A stretch of 36,299 bases of DNA from JADFRG01 sp046759305 (lineage in GTDB: Bacteria > Chloroflexota > Anaerolineae > Anaerolineales > E44-bin32), in contig JBHIBY010000022.1 of NCBI GenBank assembly GCA_046759305.1, positions 1 through 36,299 on the forward strand. Direction: 5' to 3'. Below, piece after piece: positions 1-8,830 of this stretch. How positions within the stretch are numbered: the first letter of the stretch is position 1; each line of letters starts with the position of its first letter. Position numbers and translations under genes: made by a program. Under the pieces are notes generated by a model. The model did not search any database. It was not told where the DNA came from and was given only the letters and a program-made list of their open reading frames with translations.

Positions 1-94
1 GCACCACACGCTCCACACGCAACACCCACACCAATCGCTTCACTCGCACCACACGCTCCACAGGCAACACTCGTTCCGCTCGCTCCACTCGCAC
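1..94. repeat. 45-bp imperfect tandem repeat
   Basis: Two consecutive 45-bp units (1-45 and 46-90) begin with the same 17 bases, GCACCACACGCTCCACA, and both end in CACTC. A third unit appears to start at 91 with GCAC and then diverges. The repeat is rich in C and A on this strand and lies at the window edge, so more copies may lie upstream. It has no convincing reading frame. Role unknown; it could be the decayed end of a tandem array or of a neighbouring repetitive gene. Confidence 0.7.
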
Positions 95-185
95 AGGAGC
101 GCACTTATGTCAATCAGAATCCTTGAGATCGGCTTATTTTGAAGTTTTTCATGTAATTCCTCTTTTGAATCGAGCGACCACTCGC

Positions 186-191
186 TAGAAT
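186..191 (+). promoter_or_regulatory. Candidate -10 element of the PEP-binding gene
   Basis: TAGAAT lies 17 nt before the ATG at 209. A weak TTGAAT (165-170) could act as -35, although the 15-bp spacing is short. A purine stretch AGAGAG around 196-202 could be the ribosome binding site. The same TAGAAT hexamer recurs before several other genes in this window, which is the main reason to list it. Confidence 0.35.
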
Positions 192-208
192 ACGCAGAGA
201 GATCGCAC

Positions 209-2512
209 ATGGCCTTTGACCCCGACGGTTTCCCCAAAGTTCTCACGCTGCTGCTTGAGCTCCATGAGTACCCTATTCTGGCACCCCATATCCGGGAGCG
301 TATGCGGGAGGAGATGTTCAAGCGCGGTGTAATAACGAGAGAGGCATTCGAGGCCGAGGTTCACGAGAAATCGATCCAATCCCAAGAACGCGAACGGCTT
401 CGAGGTCCGGATCGCGGGGAATCCCCTGATGTCTGGATGAATCGCTTGCGCATCACGCGCGACAACCTGACCGACTTCTACTTCGCATATAACCTCCCAC
501 ATGAGCTATTCGAATCGATCGTGCGGCAGACGCTCGTGGACCGTGGGGAAGCTAGCGACGTAGTGCTCACCTTTCATCCCGAGTTGGCACCTTGGGACAT
601 GCTCTTTGCCCAGGGAGAGGCTTACGAGTCACTGCCGCCAGATGAGCGCTCTCGTGTGAAACATCACCTGCAGGAAATCACGGTGGTGCTCATCAAAGCC
701 ATGATTAGCGATCATCTGGAGTATGTGGGTATCGCAAGGGAATGGCTTTCGATTGCGGACCTGAAGGCCATCCGGAAGCGGCGTATTGGGCGCGGCAAGA
801 TTGGTGGCAAAGCTGCCGGAATCGAGTTGGCCCGCGCGATCCTTACGCAGTCCGCGGACGCGGAAGTTCTAAGCAGGGTGCACTACCCCAAGTCCTGGTT
901 CCTTGCCGCGGATGTGTTTTACAGGTTCAACCAGTTCAATGACCTATTTGACTATGCAAACCAGAAGTACAAGAGCGAATCCGAAATTCGTGATGAGTAC
1001 CCCACGATCAGACAGAGTTATGAGCAGGGACGCTTTCCCGAAGAGTTTGTAGATCCTCTGCGGGAGATTCTAGAGGAACTCGGGTCAACTCCGTTGATCG
1101 TTCGCTCTTCCAGCTTGTTGGAAGACTCGTTCGGGTTCTCCTTCGCAGGCAAGTACGAAAGCATTTTTTGCGGAAATCAAGGAACCCTGAAAGAGAATCT
1201 GCGGGACCTCTTGCGGGCCGTGGCAGACGTTTATTCAGGCGTATACAACCCGGATGTGCTGCTATACCGCAAGAGCAAAGGGCTCGTTGATTACGACGAG
1301 CGCATGGCGGTCTTGATCCAAGAAGTCCGCGGGCGGAAGATGAATGGATACCTGTTGCCTGACGCGTCGGGCGTGGCCTTTTCTCAGAATCAGTACCGCT
1401 GGAGTCCGAAGATCGATCGGGAGGCGGGATTTTTACGATTGGTCTGGGGCCTAGGAACGCGCGCCGTCGAACAAGTCGGCAATGACTATCCTCGATTGGT
1501 CGCATTGAGCCATCCAGAGTTGCGGCCGGATCGGGACCCGGATCGGATTCGACGCTACTCACAACACTTCGTCGATTTGATTGATTTCGAGTCCAATGCA
1601 ATGGAAACGGTTCCCATAAGCGATGTGCTGGACGGCAGGACCCCTCAGCTGCGATGGATCGGTCAGCGCTACCGAGGTGGAGTGCTGCAAGACTTCATCA
1701 CGGCTCCGCTATCGTTGCAGCCGGCCGAAACGGTGATCACCTTCAGTGGCTTGCTCCGTCACTCGAATTTCGCCAGGGACTTGAAGCACATCTTGGAAAC
1801 ACTTGAAGCAGCTTATCGTCGGGCAGTTGACATCGAGTTCCTGACGCTACTTGGCGACCCTCCGCAGGATCAAAATCTCTACTTGCTGCAGTGTCGGCCA
1901 CAGAGCCAATTGGAGCTTGAGAACGTTGAGCTACCCACCAACGTTCCTGAGGATCGTCTGCTATTCGCAAGCCGGCGGTTGGTTCCGGATGGGCGGGTCA
2001 GCGGCATAAGGTATGTGGTCTACATCTCCCCCGAAGGGTATGGGGGAAACATCCGCGATTCAGAGCGCGCCTCGCTTGCGCGGCTGGTCGGCCGTATCAA
2101 TGCTCGCCTGGCAGATGAATCATTTGTCCTAATAGGGCCTAGTCGTTGGGGGACTCAAAATCCGCGATTGGGCATCCCTGTTGGCTATGGGGACATCTAC
2201 CATGCCAAGGCGCTGATCGAGCTCGTAGCTGACGACCAGGCGCCGGAACCTTCCTACGGCACTCATTTCTTCCAGGATCTTGTGGAGACGGGAATCTATC
2301 CGCTGGCAGTGGCGCTGGAGAATGAGGACGATGAGTTCAACAAGGAATTCTTCGAGTCTTCAGAGAACGTGCTACCCGTGCTGCTTCCCCAGGATGCCGA
2401 TTGGGAAGCATTGGTGCGCGTCATCGAACTACCGGATGACATGCGAGCAGAACTGGTAATGAACGGCAAAGCGAATGAGGCTATCGCTTATTTGGTGGCA
2501 AGAGAATCTTAG
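209..2512 (+). CDS. PEP/pyruvate-binding domain protein (PPDK N-terminal-like)
   Basis: Predicted soluble 767-residue protein. After about 180 residues of unrecognised N-terminal sequence comes a PEP-synthase/PPDK N-terminal ATP-grasp domain: GGKAAG at 199-204, PLIVRSSSLLEDS at 295-307, FAGKYES at 312-318, MAVLIQEV at 366-373, and a closing LYLLQCRPQS near residue 570. In PPDK and PEP synthase this domain binds ATP and phosphorylates a histidine on a swivelling domain. That His domain and the PEP/pyruvate barrel are absent here; instead there is a C-terminal region of about 190 residues containing GPSRWGTQNPRLGIPVGYGD. The protein may therefore phosphorylate another partner or carry out a different ATP-dependent reaction. 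The ATG is supported by a purine-rich stretch upstream. The family call is firm; the reaction is unknown. Confidence 0.85.
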   Translation: MAFDPDGFPKVLTLLLELHEYPILAPHIRERMREEMFKRGVITREAFEAEVHEKSIQSQERERLRGPDRGESPDVWMNRLRITRDNLTDFYFAYNLPHELFESIVRQTLVDRGEASDVVLTFHPELAPWDMLFAQGEAYESLPPDERSRVKHHLQEITVVLIKAMISDHLEYVGIAREWLSIADLKAIRKRRIGRGKIGGKAAGIELARAILTQSADAEVLSRVHYPKSWFLAADVFYRFNQFNDLFDYANQKYKSESEIRDEYPTIRQSYEQGRFPEEFVDPLREILEELGSTPLIVRSSSLLEDSFGFSFAGKYESIFCGNQGTLKENLRDLLRAVADVYSGVYNPDVLLYRKSKGLVDYDERMAVLIQEVRGRKMNGYLLPDASGVAFSQNQYRWSPKIDREAGFLRLVWGLGTRAVEQVGNDYPRLVALSHPELRPDRDPDRIRRYSQHFVDLIDFESNAMETVPISDVLDGRTPQLRWIGQRYRGGVLQDFITAPLSLQPAETVITFSGLLRHSNFARDLKHILETLEAAYRRAVDIEFLTLLGDPPQDQNLYLLQCRPQSQLELENVELPTNVPEDRLLFASRRLVPDGRVSGIRYVVYISPEGYGGNIRDSERASLARLVGRINARLADESFVLIGPSRWGTQNPRLGIPVGYGDIYHAKALIELVADDQAPEPSYGTHFFQDLVETGIYPLAVALENEDDEFNKEFFESSENVLPVLLPQDADWEALVRVIELPDDMRAELVMNGKANEAIAYLVARES

Positions 2513-2522
2513 GCTGACCCCA

Positions 2523-3197
2523 CTACCGTGCCCAAAACGGCCGGTGATCCGTTTTCCAGCCGTGTTCACCCATTAAGGGTACGAAGGCAACCGGCGCGAT
2601 CCGCTCCTGGCTGAGCACCTCCCCTTTCCCTTTGCGCCAGCGCTCCAACATCTGTCCGTCTTGACTGCCGATCGGCACAACCAAACGCCCCTCAGGGGCG
2701 AGCTGCTCTTTGAGCGGCTCTGGCAGTTTGGGTGCGGCGGCGGTCACGACGATGGCCGGGTAAGGTGCGTGCTCCGGTAGACCCTTCGAGCCGTCTTGCT
2801 CCAGGACCTCGATGTTGTCGTAGCCCAGCTTGCGCAGTCGCCCTCGGGCTGGCTTGGCTAGCTCCGGGATACGCTCCAGGGAATACACCTGTGCCGCCAG
2901 TATCGAAAGAACCGCAGCTTGATAACCGGAGCCCGTGCCGATCTCTAACACTGTCTCCTCTCCTTCGAGCTCAAGGAGCTGTGCCATCAGCGCCACGATG
3001 TAGGGCTGAGATATGGTCTGGCCTTTCTCCAAACGAACCGGGCCGTCGGCATAGGCGCGTTCCCTCATCTCGGCCGGAACGAAGCGATGCCGCGGAACCG
3101 CCCCCATAGCTGCTAAGACGCGTTCGTCTGCGATATCCCGTCCGCGTAATTGCTCTTGCACCATGCGCTCGCGGGCCGCTAGCTCTGACTTCGACAT
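2523..3197 (-). CDS. pcm: Protein-L-isoaspartate O-methyltransferase
   Basis: A 224-residue cytosolic SAM-dependent enzyme that methylates L-isoaspartyl residues in damaged proteins to start their repair. The length is typical for the family. Visible motifs are the PRHRFVP and QTISQPYIVA segments of PCMT enzymes, the SAM motif I VLEIGTGSGYQAAVLS, and the C-terminal FVPLMGEHGW. It converges on the PEP-binding gene with 10 nt between the stops and is divergent from the EEP lipoprotein gene. The ATG lies 15 nt from a perfect TATAAT on its own strand, implying a very short or absent 5' leader. Confidence 0.95.
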   Translation of the reverse strand: MSKSELAARERMVQEQLRGRDIADERVLAAMGAVPRHRFVPAEMRERAYADGPVRLEKGQTISQPYIVALMAQLLELEGEETVLEIGTGSGYQAAVLSILAAQVYSLERIPELAKPARGRLRKLGYDNIEVLEQDGSKGLPEHAPYPAIVVTAAAPKLPEPLKEQLAPEGRLVVPIGSQDGQMLERWRKGKGEVLSQERIAPVAFVPLMGEHGWKTDHRPFWAR

Positions 3198-3203
3198 GTA
3201 TTT

Positions 3204-3220
3204 CCTATATCGATTATAGG
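3204..3220. promoter_or_regulatory. Inverted repeat with a -10 hexamer, divergent pcm/EEP region
   Basis: CCTATA (3204-3209) and TATAGG (3215-3220) form a perfect 6-bp inverted repeat around TCGAT. On the minus strand bases 3213-3218 read TATAAT, a consensus -10 for pcm. No good -35 is visible at the expected distance. On the plus strand TAGAAT at 3241-3246, 15 nt from the ATG at 3262, is a candidate -10 for the lipoprotein gene. The palindrome could simply reflect the AT-rich promoter or could be an operator. Confidence 0.45.
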
Positions 3221-3261
3221 CTTATCGAAGCAGCTGATCGTAGAATAGCAGGGAGTCGAAT

Positions 3262-4410
3262 ATGAATGCTTCCCATTATTCCGTCATCGGAGCGCTCGCT
3301 ATTACGCTAGGAGCCTGTACGTCACCAACCTCTGTAACGCAACCGGAGTCCTCGAGCGCTACGCAGGATGCGTTCACAGCCAGCTCGCCTACTTCTCCGC
3401 CGACTGTATTACCGGCCGAACACTCCAGCGCTACCCCTAGTGAGCGCTCAGACTTCCTTCAAAGGCTTAGCAGTAACAGCATCCGACTCATGACCTACAA
3501 CGTGCACTGGGATTCAATATTCCCCAACGACGATCCCATGAATCATGACCTAAGAGAATTCGACCGAGCCGACGCATTCATTCGTGTTATGCGAGCCGTT
3601 CAGCCGGATATTATTTGCCTTCAGGAGATCAATGACCTGCGCGATCTTCGGGAGTTAGGCAAATTCATGGCCCAGGTAATGGGATCAACTGAGGATAAGA
3701 GCTGGCAGGTTGCCACCCAGCGTGACAACGTGATCGCAACCCGATTCAAAATAGAAGAGATAGGGCACGACCTGATCTCCGAAAGCTTTCATTCAGACCT
3801 CAGCCAGGCGACCGCCTTGGTGGACCTACCCGACTCCCAATTTGGTAAATCCGAGTTATACGTGATCTGCGCGCATTTTGAGTCAGGAGGCCAAGATGAA
3901 GATATCTCACTAAGACAGCGGCAAGCGGACGCGGCCATGTCATTCGTCGGGGATCTCACGACTCCTGGTGACTCGTACGATCTTCCGCCTGGTACGCCCT
4001 TCGTCATTCTGGGCGATTTCAATGTATATGAAACCGACCCGCATCTACATCTGTGGACGCTATTGCGAGGCGACATCATCAACGAAACCGAATACGGCGC
4101 AGATTTCCAACCAGACTGGGACGGAAGCCAACTCACCGATGCCGCACCTAGCCACAATGGGTTGGGCGCCGAGTTCTACACCTGGAGGAACGATAGGCTT
4201 CCGTTCTCTCCGGGGGCACTGGATCGCACCATATATTCCGATAGTGTGCTCTTGGCGGAAAACGCTTTCGTGCTCAACACGATGACGCTTACTGACGAGG
4301 CGCTAGCGCTGTACGGTCTGTTTCGGGACGATGTTGTGCTTGACATCGACTCTGGCTATTATGACCACCTCCCAGTGGTCGTTGATTTCGTAATTGTCGA
4401 AACTCCATGA
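3262..4410 (+). CDS. Endonuclease/exonuclease/phosphatase-fold lipoprotein
   Basis: A 382-residue exported lipoprotein: hydrophobic signal ending in the lipobox LGAC (Cys about residue 19), then a Ser/Thr/Pro-rich linker to about residue 70. The rest is an EEP (DNase I-like) hydrolase domain: RLMTYNVHWDS (metal/phosphate strand), PDIICLQEIND (catalytic Glu), VILGDFNVYETDPH (Asp/Asn pair) and the final YDHLPVVVDF (catalytic Asp-His). All core catalytic residues are present, so it should be an active metal-dependent phosphodiesterase outside the membrane. The substrate could be extracellular DNA, a phospholipid or another phosphoester. An AGGGAG Shine-Dalgarno precedes the ATG. A second EEP protein lies at the other end of the window with a different membrane anchor. 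Confidence 0.88.
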   Translation: MNASHYSVIGALAITLGACTSPTSVTQPESSSATQDAFTASSPTSPPTVLPAEHSSATPSERSDFLQRLSSNSIRLMTYNVHWDSIFPNDDPMNHDLREFDRADAFIRVMRAVQPDIICLQEINDLRDLRELGKFMAQVMGSTEDKSWQVATQRDNVIATRFKIEEIGHDLISESFHSDLSQATALVDLPDSQFGKSELYVICAHFESGGQDEDISLRQRQADAAMSFVGDLTTPGDSYDLPPGTPFVILGDFNVYETDPHLHLWTLLRGDIINETEYGADFQPDWDGSQLTDAAPSHNGLGAEFYTWRNDRLPFSPGALDRTIYSDSVLLAENAFVLNTMTLTDEALALYGLFRDDVVLDIDSGYYDHLPVVVDFVIVETP

Positions 4411-4491
4411 GCTCCCTCCGACTGCAATTGCTGCCTCCGGTCGCTGAAGCGGGTCAATCCTGAACCACCACATCTCGCTGAGTCGCCTCCT

Positions 4492-5769
4492 GTGACAACC
4501 GTTCTCGAATCCTCCCTCGAGAGAATTTACGAACACCGGTTGCCTGATTTGGATTTGGGATCGGCGGCGATACACCCCGCCTATCACGGGCTATCTATCC
4601 TGAACCTTCCCTCCAGCATCTGTCGCTGGCTGGGAGCACCAGAGCTCCCTCACCCGCCGATCGACGTTCCGGAGTTCGATTATTTGGCTTCGGGCGCGAA
4701 GCAAGTTGTAGTTGTGCTGATAGATGCGGTAGGCCTTAAGTCGTTCGAAAAATGGATGGATGGCCCACTTCAGCCGCTTGTGAGCAGAGGGACGCTCAGT
4801 GCGCTTACCTCGATCGTTCCCTCCACCACGAGCGCGGCGCTGACCTCGTTGTGGACCGGTCGCTCACCTGCAGAGCACGGCATCTTAGGGTATGAGCTGT
4901 TTCTTAAAGAATACGGCATGGTGGCCAACATGATCACCCATGCCCCGGCCAGCTATGACGGTGATGTCGACTCCCTCCACAATGCTGGTTTCGACCCGGG
5001 TACCTTTCTTCCGGTTCCCACGATCGGCCCTCATCTATCCGGCGTGGGAATTGAGACCCATTCTTTCCTGCATCAGAAAATTGTTGGTTCGGGGCTTTCT
5101 AAGATGCATTATCCGGGGATCAAACAGCATGCCTTCGACGAGCTCACGGACCTATGGACGAGCATGCGGCAGCTACTAGAGATGCGCTCGGAGGCAAGAC
5201 GCTATGTCTGGGCCTACTTCGGCGAAGTTGATAGCCTCGCACACCTGCATGGGCCAAATGACGTGCGCGTGGCGGCTCGGTTCAGGGAATTTGCCGGTTC
5301 GTTGCTGACCGAATTCGTGAATGCTCTGGCGTCAGAAGCCATGAAAGATACCGTGCTGATCTTGATGGCGGATCACGGCCAGGTGACTACCCGCAAGAAT
5401 CCCCACTTCGAGCTGCGCAACCATCCCGATCTCACCCGCCGCTTGCACATGCTCCCGTCTGGAGAGAACCGGCTCGCCTACTTGTATCCCCGCCCTGGTC
5501 AGATGGACGCCGTCGAGGAATACATCGCCCGCACCTGGCCACGGATGTTCAAAATGATGCCCTCGAATCATGCGCTCGAAGCCGGATTGTTTGGTCCTGG
5601 CCCGCCTGCGAAGACCGCCCACAGCCGAATAGGCGACCGGCTAGCGCTCAGTCAGAATGAGGGCTATCTGTGGTGGGCCACCAAGGAGAATCCCCTTCTG
5701 GGGCGGCACGGGAGCGTCACGGCAGAAGAGATGCTCGTGCCGTTCCTGATGGTAAGGCTGGACGCGTAA
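4492..5769 (+). CDS. Alkaline phosphatase superfamily hydrolase (type I phosphodiesterase-like)
   Basis: A 425-residue protein starting at GTG. The alkaline-phosphatase-superfamily core is visible: VVVVLIDAVGLK (metal-binding Asp), SIVPSTTSAALTSLWTGRSPAEHGILGY (Thr nucleophile region and His, typical of nucleotide pyrophosphatase/phosphodiesterases), EVDSLAHLHGP (Asp and His ligands) and ILMADHGQVT (Asp-His pair). It probably hydrolyses phosphodiester, phosphomonoester or sulfate ester bonds; the substrate cannot be read from sequence. No signal peptide or membrane segment is obvious. The 81 bp after the preceding gene and the 5 bp before the NUDIX gene suggest it is co-transcribed at least with the latter. 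Confidence 0.85.
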   Translation: MTTVLESSLERIYEHRLPDLDLGSAAIHPAYHGLSILNLPSSICRWLGAPELPHPPIDVPEFDYLASGAKQVVVVLIDAVGLKSFEKWMDGPLQPLVSRGTLSALTSIVPSTTSAALTSLWTGRSPAEHGILGYELFLKEYGMVANMITHAPASYDGDVDSLHNAGFDPGTFLPVPTIGPHLSGVGIETHSFLHQKIVGSGLSKMHYPGIKQHAFDELTDLWTSMRQLLEMRSEARRYVWAYFGEVDSLAHLHGPNDVRVAARFREFAGSLLTEFVNALASEAMKDTVLILMADHGQVTTRKNPHFELRNHPDLTRRLHMLPSGENRLAYLYPRPGQMDAVEEYIARTWPRMFKMMPSNHALEAGLFGPGPPAKTAHSRIGDRLALSQNEGYLWWATKENPLLGRHGSVTAEEMLVPFLMVRLDA

Positions 5770-5774
5770 GAGAC

Positions 5775-6275
5775 TTGAACGCAGCTCGCAATCCGGACTC
5801 TAGAGATCCTAATCACCATCTCCAAAACCGAGAGACGCGCTACCAGGGAGCCATAATTAGGCATCATCACATGCTGCTGCTGCGAGGGGTTGATCACTTA
5901 AAGCCCCACGCTTTCTGGCTGGTCCCCGGCGGAGGCAGGGAACCCGGAGAAACAGAACACGAGTGTGTCCGGCGCGAGATGCTGGAAGAAACGTTGCTGG
6001 ATGTGAGGGTAGAGAAGCTCCTTTTAGAAGAGGATGCTCCGCCCGGCGGAATCTATCAGACGTTAAAGACCTTTTTGTGTACTCCGGTGGCGGGGACAGC
6101 CGGTCCTGGAACCGAGCCTGAGATTGAAGACCTCGAATATGGGTACACGATCGAAGAGGCTCGTTGGTTTGATTTGCGCGATGAGACGGCTTGGAATGAA
6201 GACATCCTATCGGATGATATTACCTACCCTCTGCTGCAGCGCGTGCGAGCAGCTTTGGGCTACGGACCAGGCTGA
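5775..6275 (+). CDS. NUDIX hydrolase
   Basis: A 166-residue protein with a full NUDIX box: the segment starting GGREPGE and ending REMLEET fits Gx5Ex7REuxEExGu except that the glycine after EE is Thr. It follows the hydrophobic strand YQGAIIRHHHMLLLRG. Such enzymes cleave nucleoside diphosphates linked to another moiety (NDP-sugars, ADP-ribose, oxidised nucleotides). The frame is open from 5670, but a start there would overlap the previous gene by 100 nt. TTG at 5775, 5 nt past that gene's stop, is the first sensible start; an ATG within MLLL (about 5871) would delete part of the domain. Substrate unknown. Confidence 0.82.
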   Translation: MNAARNPDSRDPNHHLQNRETRYQGAIIRHHHMLLLRGVDHLKPHAFWLVPGGGREPGETEHECVRREMLEETLLDVRVEKLLLEEDAPPGGIYQTLKTFLCTPVAGTAGPGTEPEIEDLEYGYTIEEARWFDLRDETAWNEDILSDDITYPLLQRVRAALGYGPG

Positions 6276-6326
6276 ACCACATGGCAACTGGCTAGGCGTA
6301 AAGCTTGGCGCTGCAATAATTTCCAG

Positions 6327-6956
6327 CTAATAGGCGAGCCGCTCTTCCTTCCAGATGTCGGCGCGGTTGTGGTAGCCGGCCTGCTCCCAGAAGCCGAGTC
6401 GGTCTTCTTCCAAGAACTCCAATCCTCGCAACCACTTTCCACCCTTCCAGAAGTAAGGCTGTAGCAAGTCCTCGCGGCCGGGGATCGAGCCTACGATCCC
6501 GCGCAGTGGATATCCGTGGTCGGGGCTGATGGGTTGCCCGTCGAAGTGCGTGGCCAGGAGGAAGTTTTCGGCCAGGGCGACTTCAAGCGGGACGTTTACT
6601 GTGAAGCCGTATTCACAGTGCTGGAGCACGTGATTAGCGCTGGGCTTGAGCCTGATCAAGCCTTGATCCACCAGGGTCTTGATCGAGATTCCCTCCCACT
6701 CTGTGTCGAACTTGCTCCACCGCGTGACACAGTGGATATCCATCACGAGCTTCGTGCGAGGTAGGTATTGGAACTCTTCCCACGACCAGCGCTTATCCTC
6801 TTCCACTTCTCCAAACACGTTTAAATCCCAGGTCTCAGGATCAAAGCGCGGTACGGGGCCATAGTGCAGCACCGGGAATTTGTTGGTGAGCGACTGACCG
6901 GGCGGCAGCCTCCCCTCCTGTTTTACTCGCTGTTCATCTTTCTTGCGTGTGAACAC
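6327..6956 (-). CDS. Sulfite oxidase-like molybdopterin oxidoreductase
   Basis: A 209-residue soluble protein matching the short sulfite-oxidase-like family: a single Mo-cofactor domain without dimerisation domain, haem domain or Tat signal. Cys76 in MDIHCVTRWSK is the expected Mo ligand; the cofactor pocket is also marked by GYPLRGIVGSIPGR. It probably binds mononuclear Mo-molybdopterin in the cytoplasm and transfers oxygen or reduces an S- or N-oxide; the substrate is unknown. The start is GTG with GGAG four bases upstream and a TATAAT at 6986-6991. No molybdenum-cofactor gene lies nearby. Confidence 0.85.
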   Translation of the reverse strand: MFTRKKDEQRVKQEGRLPPGQSLTNKFPVLHYGPVPRFDPETWDLNVFGEVEEDKRWSWEEFQYLPRTKLVMDIHCVTRWSKFDTEWEGISIKTLVDQGLIRLKPSANHVLQHCEYGFTVNVPLEVALAENFLLATHFDGQPISPDHGYPLRGIVGSIPGREDLLQPYFWKGGKWLRGLEFLEEDRLGFWEQAGYHNRADIWKEERLAY

Positions 6957-7271
6957 TATGCTCCGTCTCCCGACTCAACGGGCGGATTATATCAATGCGT
7001 ACTTGCGGAATCTCTATCCCCGAGAGCAGGCGGACTCCCTGCCGCAAGATCGCAGATTCGCTTTTTGGCCTTGATCGATTACAGATCGCGACATCTACAT
7101 TCCCGCCATCGCTCTTGCGCAAAACATTAGCTGAATTCCTATGCGACTATCTCAGTCGCCGTTTTCGGATCGGTACCGCTCGACTATAGAGAATACTGTG
7201 CGAGCCGCGTAGTCTGGGCTGGGAACTTAAAGACGCGTTTTGGCGTCTATGACCACAAGAGGGAAGGAAAG
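6957..7271. promoter_or_regulatory. Divergent intergenic region with -10 hexamer and two inverted repeats
   Basis: This 315-bp gap separates the molybdoenzyme from the DUF4139 gene and has no convincing gene. It holds a minus-strand TATAAT (6986-6991), 30 nt before the molybdoenzyme GTG. GCGACT/AGTCGC (7143-7148 and 7154-7159) is a perfect inverted repeat with a 5-nt spacer. TATAGA at 7185-7190 is a possible plus-strand -10. AGACGC/GCGTCT (7231-7236 and 7243-7248) is a second perfect inverted repeat 24 nt before the DUF4139 start. The hairpins could be operators or leader structures; neither has a following T-run. Confidence 0.45.
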
Positions 7272-8828
7272 GTGAAGAAAATGAAGTATACAAGCTTAAT
7301 TCCCGTCGCGAAGCAGTTGATTCGTTCAGGCTTCGATGGCCTGCGGGGTGGGTTTCGGCAGCGTACGGTTCTTATCACGCTCGGCCTTGCCGCATTGGCA
7401 TTCGCTTGCACGGGTCAGGGAGCCACCGAAGAACCGCTGGCTCCAACCCAGGCTTCATCTGCGGAAGCAGCAGAGACAACCGTCGCTCTGACGGTCTACA
7501 ACGAAGGCACTGCGCTGGTGCGCGATCGCCGGGAGTTCAACTTCTCGCGCGGTTTCAATGAAATCGCCTTCGCAGATGTCGCGGCTTCGATTGACCCGAC
7601 CAGCGTGCTCTTCAAATCACTGACCGATCCGGAGGGAACTTCTGTCCTGGAGCAGAACTACCAGTACGATCTGGTCGACTCCAGTGCGCTTTACAACAAA
7701 TACCTAGATCAGGTCGTCCGAGTGGTGACCGAAGACGGGACCCTCTATGAGGGTCAGCTGCTAAGCACCCGTGGCGGCATCATCCTGCAGGACAAAGATG
7801 GGCAGGTCTCCATCATCAGCGGGACGGTCAAGGAAGTTTCATTTCCCGAGCTTCCGGAGGGTTTGATCACGCGACCCACGCTGGTCTGGCAACTGATGGC
7901 GAACGAAGCAGGTTCCCAGGACGTTGAGATCACCTACCTGACCGGTGGGGTCTCATGGCAGTCAGATTATGTGGTGCTGTTGGCGAGCGACGATCAGGCA
8001 ATCGACCTGGACGGCTGGATCACCATGCGAAACAGCAGTGGTACTACGTACGAGGATGCGCATCTCAAACTGATCGCCGGTGATCTTCAGCGACTACCTC
8101 AGGCAGGCTTTGCTGCTCAGGATATGTTGTTCGCAGCCGAAGCAGAGCTAGCGGCTGCGCCCGTCGAGCAGCGGGAGTTCTTCGAATACCACCTCTACGA
8201 AATCCCGCGTCCGGTCACGGTCAAGAACAACGAGAACAAGCAGATCGAGTTCGTATCGGTAAACGAAGTCCCGGCAGAGAAATTCTTCGTGTACGACGGG
8301 CAGCAGTGTCGAAACAACTACTGGTACTGCAACTTCTATGGCTACCCCCAGACCGATCCCTCCTACGGAATCGCCTCCAATCCTAAAGTGATGGTGCTGC
8401 TTGAGTTCGACACCGAACAAGCTGAGGCGGATCTTCCCAAGGGCCGGGTGCGCGTTTATCAGGAAGATATCGACGGAGCGGCGTTGTTGATCGGCGAGGA
8501 CAGCATCGACCACACACCAGAGGGCGAGACAGTACGGCTGTATGTCGGGGATGCCTTCGACATCGTTGGTGAGCGGATCCAGACCGATTTCCGACGGCCT
8601 TCTGAAAAGAGTTTGGAAGAATCGTACGAGATCACTCTCCGCAACCACAAAGATGAGGCGGTAGAAGTGCGAGTGGTCGAACACCTCTTCCGTTGGAGCG
8701 AGTGGCGGGTCTTGCAGTCCAGTCACAATTTCGAAAAGCTGGATTCCACGACAATCGAGTTCCGGGTCAGGATCCCGGCGGATGGCGAAATCACCCTGGA
8801 CTACGACGTTCGCTACTTCTGGCCATAA
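7272..8828 (+). CDS. DUF4139 domain lipoprotein
   Basis: A 518-residue predicted lipoprotein. The start may be GTG 7272 or ATG 7281; GGGAAGGAAAGG just upstream serves either. A hydrophobic segment ends at the lipobox LAFAC (Cys about residue 46), followed by a low-complexity linker. The mature part begins VALTVYNEGTALVRDRREF, typical of DUF4139 proteins, and carries VWQLMANEAGSQDVEITYLTGGVSWQSDYVVLL and DLDGWITMRNSSGTTYEDAHLKLIAGD, where the conserved core of the family lies. The C-terminal part is beta-rich, ending in LDYDVRYFW. The biochemical function of DUF4139 is unknown; the fold suggests an extracellular beta-sandwich scaffold. It may be co-transcribed with the lipoprotein immediately downstream. 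Confidence 0.85.
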   Translation: MKKMKYTSLIPVAKQLIRSGFDGLRGGFRQRTVLITLGLAALAFACTGQGATEEPLAPTQASSAEAAETTVALTVYNEGTALVRDRREFNFSRGFNEIAFADVAASIDPTSVLFKSLTDPEGTSVLEQNYQYDLVDSSALYNKYLDQVVRVVTEDGTLYEGQLLSTRGGIILQDKDGQVSIISGTVKEVSFPELPEGLITRPTLVWQLMANEAGSQDVEITYLTGGVSWQSDYVVLLASDDQAIDLDGWITMRNSSGTTYEDAHLKLIAGDLQRLPQAGFAAQDMLFAAEAELAAAPVEQREFFEYHLYEIPRPVTVKNNENKQIEFVSVNEVPAEKFFVYDGQQCRNNYWYCNFYGYPQTDPSYGIASNPKVMVLLEFDTEQAEADLPKGRVRVYQEDIDGAALLIGEDSIDHTPEGETVRLYVGDAFDIVGERIQTDFRRPSEKSLEESYEITLRNHKDEAVEVRVVEHLFRWSEWRVLQSSHNFEKLDSTTIEFRVRIPADGEITLDYDVRYFWP

Positions 8829-8830
8829 AA

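Noticed and set aside
1..94. CRISPR array
   Set aside because: The 45-bp units are contiguous with no variable spacers and no palindromic repeat, and there is no cas gene in the window.
1008..1601. Long minus-strand open frame opposite the PEP-binding gene
   Set aside because: Arg/Pro/Ser-rich translation without domain features, fully antisense to a well supported gene.
8148..8726. 192-codon minus-strand open frame opposite the DUF4139 gene
   Set aside because: It is an antisense shadow; the plus-strand protein has a signal peptide and conserved domain.
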